Of a stretch of 64,000 bases of DNA, positions 60,873-64,000 are shown piece after piece. The notes beneath the pieces are model-generated. The model saw only the letters and a list, made by a program, of their open reading frames with translations. It searched no databases and had not been told where the DNA came from. The position numbers were made by a program, and so were the translations under genes. Each line of letters begins with the position of its first letter. The first letter of the stretch is position 1. The stretch comes from DSOI01 sp041394885 (GTDB taxonomy: Bacteria; Acidobacteriota; Terriglobia; Bryobacterales; Bryobacteraceae): positions 131,718 to 195,717 of the forward strand of contig JAWKHI010000007.1 in assembly GCA_041394885.1 (NCBI GenBank), written 5' to 3'.

Positions 60873-61856
60873 TTGCGCATTGTTGTTGCCGGGGCCGCCG
60901 GATTCGTCGGCTCTCATCTTTGTGATCGCCTGATACACGAAGGACACGACGTCCACGGTCTGGATAACTTCATCACCGGATCGTGGCGGAACCTCGAGCA
61001 TCTCGCCGGCCACTCCCAGTTCCGGTTCGAGGAACACGACATCACCAAGCCGTTTGACCTGACAGGCGAAGTGGACGCGGTGATGAACCTGGCGTCACCG
61101 GCCAGTCCGGTGGACTATCTGGAGCATCCCATCGAGACGCTCGAAGTGGGATCGATCGGCACGCAGAACATGCTGGAACTGGCGCGGCGCAAGAGTGCGC
61201 GGTTCCTGCTGACGAGCACATCGGAGTGTTATGGCGACCCGCTCGAGCACCCGCAAGTGGAGACATACTGGGGCAACGTGAATCCGGTGGGTCCGCGGTC
61301 GTGTTATGACGAGAGCAAGCGGTTCGCCGAAGCGATCACGATGGCTTACCATCGCCGATACGGGATGGCGACTCGAATCGCGCGGATCTTCAACACGTAC
61401 GGACCGCGCATGCAGTTGGATGACGGGCGGGTGGTGCCTGCATTCGTCGATCAGGCGCTGCGTGGTGAGCCGCTGACGGTATTCGGGTCCGGGGAGCAGA
61501 CGCGGAGCTTCTGCTATGTGAGCGACCTGGTGGATGGACTCTACCGGCTGCTGTGGTCCAACGAGCCGTATCCGGTGAACCTGGGCAATCCGGTGGAGAT
61601 GACGATACTCGAGTTCGCCGAGCGCATAAAAAGGGCAGCGGGGAGTGACGCGCCGATCGACTTCAAGCCATTGCCGCAGGACGATCCGCGGCGGCGCAAA
61701 CCGGATATCTCCAAGGCCAAGCGCCTGCTGAATTGGGAGCCGCGGGTGTCGTTGGACGCGGGCCTGCGGGCTACGATCGAATATTTCCGGTCACAACCGC
61801 CGGGCCATGGCTCGGACCGTCTTCAGGCGACGTCGGCGGCCAGCGCGGCGCGCTGA
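60873..61856 (+). CDS. NAD-dependent epimerase, UDP-glucuronate decarboxylase-like
   Basis: A 327-residue extended SDR enzyme. The NAD motif VVAGAAGFVGSHLCDRLIHE is near the N-terminus, followed by GLDNFITGSWRNLEHL, AVMNLASPASPVDYLEHPIE, the catalytic SCYDESKRFAEAI (Tyr and Lys) and RIFNTYGPRMQLDDGRVVPA. These blocks are those of UDP-glucuronate decarboxylase (UDP-xylose synthase), which makes UDP-xylose for surface polysaccharide. The start is TTG, set by AGGAGG at 60861. Its 3' end overlaps the convergent DUF3501 gene by 34 bp. No UDP-glucose dehydrogenase is in the window. Confidence 0.88.
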   Translation: MRIVVAGAAGFVGSHLCDRLIHEGHDVHGLDNFITGSWRNLEHLAGHSQFRFEEHDITKPFDLTGEVDAVMNLASPASPVDYLEHPIETLEVGSIGTQNMLELARRKSARFLLTSTSECYGDPLEHPQVETYWGNVNPVGPRSCYDESKRFAEAITMAYHRRYGMATRIARIFNTYGPRMQLDDGRVVPAFVDQALRGEPLTVFGSGEQTRSFCYVSDLVDGLYRLLWSNEPYPVNLGNPVEMTILEFAERIKRAAGSDAPIDFKPLPQDDPRRRKPDISKAKRLLNWEPRVSLDAGLRATIEYFRSQPPGHGSDRLQATSAASAAR

Positions 61857-62395
61857 CCGTCATCCAACTCAGTGGACGCCGCATAGCGCGGGTGGTCGAT
61901 GAAGATGCGCGCGCGTCGAATGAGGTCCGCGGCCCCGTCCGCACCGAGATCGAACTTCACGTACTGTACGCTCGAGATACGGTCGCTGGCGATCTGGCGG
62001 GTATCGAAGTAGCCGCGCACCGGCCCACGGTCGCCGGCCTGGAACCAGACGTGGTTTTCCAAGCCCAACAGCGCTTTCAGCCAGACCGCGCGCGCCTCGG
62101 GCGTTTCGTATTCGATGAGCAGGGTGGCGGAGAGCCCGTGGCGGGAGGGGATGAGTTCGTTGTAAGTCTCAAGTTCGTGGCGGATGTCCTTCTCCTTCAC
62201 GATGCGCTCGATCCGCATCATCTCCTGAACCTGGTATCGGACCGTGTCGTGGTTTTCAAACAGAAACGTGAGATGATCGCCGACACGAATCCGGCGGCGC
62301 TCCTTGAGAGCAAGCACTCCCGGCCGCCATTGCTCGCGTTCCACTTCGTAGTCGGCTATGTTGCGAATCTCGTTGAACTCTACGGGATGGACCAT
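61823..62395 (-). CDS. DUF3501 family protein
   Basis: A 190-residue protein of the DUF3501 family. Features are GVLALKERRRIRVGDHLTFL, ENHDTVRYQVQEMMRIERIV and DIRHELETYNELIPSRHGLS, then ATLLIEYETPEARAVWLKAL. The biochemical function is unknown, but DUF3501 genes are typically found beside rubrerythrin and an Hdr-type Fe-S protein, as here. The ATG at 62395 is 2 bp after the stop of the Fe-S gene. The 3' end overlaps the convergent epimerase gene. Confidence 0.82.
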   Translation of the reverse strand: MVHPVEFNEIRNIADYEVEREQWRPGVLALKERRRIRVGDHLTFLFENHDTVRYQVQEMMRIERIVKEKDIRHELETYNELIPSRHGLSATLLIEYETPEARAVWLKALLGLENHVWFQAGDRGPVRGYFDTRQIASDRISSVQYVKFDLGADGAADLIRRARIFIDHPRYAASTELDDGQRAALAADVA

Positions 62396-62397
62396 GG

Positions 62398-63717
62398 TTA
62401 TCCTTCTGATTCGATATTGTTTGGAAAGCCGCCGGTTCGATAAGCGCGCGCGATTACCTGAATGGGATGAACGGGCCTTGTCCCGATGGCCTGATCGAAG
62501 TGGATCGCGGCGAGGGGACAATCGCTAGCCATTACTTCCGAGGGCGCTTCCGTCATTTCGTCGAAGGCCTTCTTGCCGGCGAGCATCGAGAGAGGGAAGA
62601 ACTCTTTCTTCATCGCCCAGGTGCCGTCGTGCCCCGAGCACTGTTCCACCATTCTTACCTGCGCGCCCGGAATCAGCCGCATCAGGTCGCGCGAGCGGAA
62701 GCCAATATTCTGGGCTTTCAAATGGCAGGGGACGTGATAAGCCACCTTGCCCGGCGTGGACTTGAAATCGCGATTGAGCAGACCCGCTTGTTTGCGCTGC
62801 CAAAGGAACTCGCACAGATCCATGGTGGCGCCGGCCACGACGCCCGCCTGCGGCGTACCGACGAGTTCGGCGTACTCTTTCTTGAGCATGTAGGAACAGG
62901 TGGGGTTGATGGCGACAATCTTCTTGCCGGCCGCGGCGTGGGGAAACAACGAGGCCACGTTGGACTCGGCGTTTTTCCGGGCAAGGTCAAAGTCGCCCGC
63001 CTCGAGCGCGGGCATCCCGCAGCAGTTCTGTTTCGGGCAGCCGAGCGAGACGCCGTTGCGGGAAAAGACGTCGACGGCGTCCTTGCCGATTTGCGGGTTG
63101 TTGTGATTGATGAAGCAGGTGTGAAAGAGCACGGCCGCGTTCGGATCACCGGCGGGCGCGCCGAGATTGCCGCGCCATTCCTCGAAGGTTTCGGCGTGGA
63201 AATCGGGCAGCAGCTTTTCGCGATGGATGCCCATCGTCTTCTCCATCGCGATGCGCACCAGGGGCTGGCGATTTCCCCAGTTGGCCATATCGGCGGTGAG
63301 ACCGGCGACGGAGCCAGCGGCTTCCGGACGCGAGAGCACACGGCCGCGGAGATCGATGCCCCGTTCTTTCTTGCGGATGGCGTTGGCGCGGAGGAGGAGC
63401 CGAGGAAAATCGAGTTGAAAGGAATGCCCGTCATCGGGGGTGTAGGGACATTTGACGTAGCAGAGCTTGCACTGATAGCAGGTGTCGATGACGCGATCGG
63501 TCTCGGCGGCAGTGATCTTGCGGACGTCACCGTCGTGGCCGTCGACGGCATTGAGCAGTGCGGGGAACGACGGGCAGAGATTGAAGCACAGGCGGCAACC
63601 ATGGCAGATCTCGAAGACGCGCTCGAGTTCGCCTTCCATCGCCGAGCGATCCCAGTACCTGGGATCGTTGGGGTTGTAGGTCAAGCCGGGTGTGGGTTCG
63701 CCTTTGATGACGGACAT
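62398..63717 (-). CDS. Fe-S oxidoreductase with CCG domains (heterodisulfide reductase-like)
   Basis: A 439-residue soluble protein with two 4Fe-4S motifs near the N-terminus (CHGCRLCFNLCP and CYQCKLCYVKCP) and two CCG-like domains (HTCFINHNNPQIG, CPKQNCCGMPALEAGDFDL, NPTCSYMLKKEY, HVPCHLKAQNIGFRSRDLMR). It resembles GlpC/HdrD-type subunits that handle thiol or quinone electrons. Between a rubrerythrin and DUF3501, it probably serves oxidative-stress or thiol redox chemistry. Confidence 0.85.
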   Translation of the reverse strand: MSVIKGEPTPGLTYNPNDPRYWDRSAMEGELERVFEICHGCRLCFNLCPSFPALLNAVDGHDGDVRKITAAETDRVIDTCYQCKLCYVKCPYTPDDGHSFQLDFPRLLLRANAIRKKERGIDLRGRVLSRPEAAGSVAGLTADMANWGNRQPLVRIAMEKTMGIHREKLLPDFHAETFEEWRGNLGAPAGDPNAAVLFHTCFINHNNPQIGKDAVDVFSRNGVSLGCPKQNCCGMPALEAGDFDLARKNAESNVASLFPHAAAGKKIVAINPTCSYMLKKEYAELVGTPQAGVVAGATMDLCEFLWQRKQAGLLNRDFKSTPGKVAYHVPCHLKAQNIGFRSRDLMRLIPGAQVRMVEQCSGHDGTWAMKKEFFPLSMLAGKKAFDEMTEAPSEVMASDCPLAAIHFDQAIGTRPVHPIQVIARAYRTGGFPNNIESEG

Positions 63718-63788
63718 TCGTTTCCTCTTCGTGGTTGGGTGAGGCAGGGCCAGGACGGTGGAAGCGCCCGGGCCCGCCTCGCGGAAAG

Positions 63789-64000
63789 CTAGCTGATTGA
63801 ATCGAGCCCTTGTCCGAAGCGGCCCGCGTGGGATTTTTCGGCCTTGGCGAGCGTTTCAAACCAGTCCGCGATTTCGGCGAAGCCTTCTTCGCGCGCCGTC
63901 TTGGCCATACCCGGATACATGTCGGTATACTCGTGAGTTTCGCCGGCGATGGCGGCTTTCAGATTGAGGGCGGTGTCGCCGATGGGGAGATCGGTGGCGG
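63789..64000 (-). CDS. rubrerythrin, C-terminal part (runs off window)
   Basis: Seventy residues to a TAG stop: LNLKAAIAGETHEYTDMYPG, MAKTAREEGFAEIADWFETL and AKAEKSHAGRFGQGLDSIS. The E-x-x-Y and E-K-S-H segments are those of ferritin-like diiron peroxidases. It starts beyond the window and lies 71 bp upstream of the Fe-S reductase gene. Lacking the upstream part, the rubredoxin domain, if any, cannot be judged. Confidence 0.82.
   Translation of the reverse strand, partial: ATDLPIGDTALNLKAAIAGETHEYTDMYPGMAKTAREEGFAEIADWFETLAKAEKSHAGRFGQGLDSIS

Overview
The window is GC-rich, densely coded bacterial chromosome. Its gene content points to an acidobacterium of the Solibacter/Bryobacter type: a VWFA-related exported protein, several Tat- or Sec-exported enzymes, two tripartite RND efflux operons, short intergenic gaps, many ATGA-type overlaps and GTG/TTG starts. 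The taxon is inferred from gene style, not from a marker gene. No rRNA, tRNA, CRISPR array, intact insertion sequence or phage module was seen.

Layout. 0-3.8 kb (minus): an exported SGNH hydrolase, two tandem enolase-superfamily proteins (the second apparently missing catalytic residues), an ECF-type sigma factor and the start of a probable anti-sigma protein. 3.9-7.9 kb (plus): lpdA, lipB, a 2-oxoacid dehydrogenase E2 and an exported redoxin whose first CxxC cysteine codon is an in-frame UGA followed by a strong SECIS-like hairpin, a probable selenoprotein. 8.5-16.2 kb (minus): an exported amidohydrolase, hemL, a geranylgeranyl-reductase-like flavoprotein, a lipoprotein, a pirin, NDH-2 and an M50 protease with CBS domains. 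16.4-20.1 kb: smc with a long hydrophilic insertion. 20.3-21.8 kb: a Vps62-like exported protein. 22-28.6 kb (plus): a TetR regulator with a CTAG-rich operator region, then an MFP-RND-TolC operon. 28.8-29.6 kb: a decayed Rpn-type nuclease gene.

29.6-32.9 kb (minus): a VWFA-related protein and the cofactor genes moeA-moaC-mogA. 32.9-38.3 kb: an amidase, an aldehyde dehydrogenase, a frameshifted N,N-dimethylformamidase-like gene and a nitrilase-family hydrolase, suggesting breakdown of an amide or formamide-like compound. 38.4-40.7 kb: a methyltransferase and an unusual FHA-transmembrane-lytic transglycosylase fusion. 40.7-44.1 kb (minus): a J-domain/WG-repeat protein, a nitroreductase, a HAD phosphatase and an M48 protease. 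44.2-47.1 kb (plus): ilvE, nagA and a YciI-like protein. 47.1-51.3 kb (minus): CoA-binding protein, rluB, scpB, scpA and a POTRA-only exported protein. 51.4-53.3 kb: an unrecognised protein and a FAD-dependent oxidoreductase. 53.3-58.8 kb (minus): a second RND operon (TolC, RND, MFP). 58.8-64 kb: a membrane-bound Hdr-like Fe-S oxidoreductase, a UDP-glucuronate decarboxylase-like epimerase, and a DUF3501 / Fe-S reductase / rubrerythrin set that runs off the window end.

Themes. smc and scpAB, the three parts of the condensin complex, are both here but 27 kb apart. Several genes carry a -10-like hexamer only 6-7 nt before the start codon, suggesting leaderless transcripts. Three thiol or Fe-S redox systems (lipoamide/E3, the putative Sec-redoxin, Hdr-like proteins) lie in the window. 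The most novel points are the UGA-containing redoxin, the FHA-lytic transglycosylase fusion, the degenerate enolase paralog and the unassigned pair at 51.4-53.3 kb.
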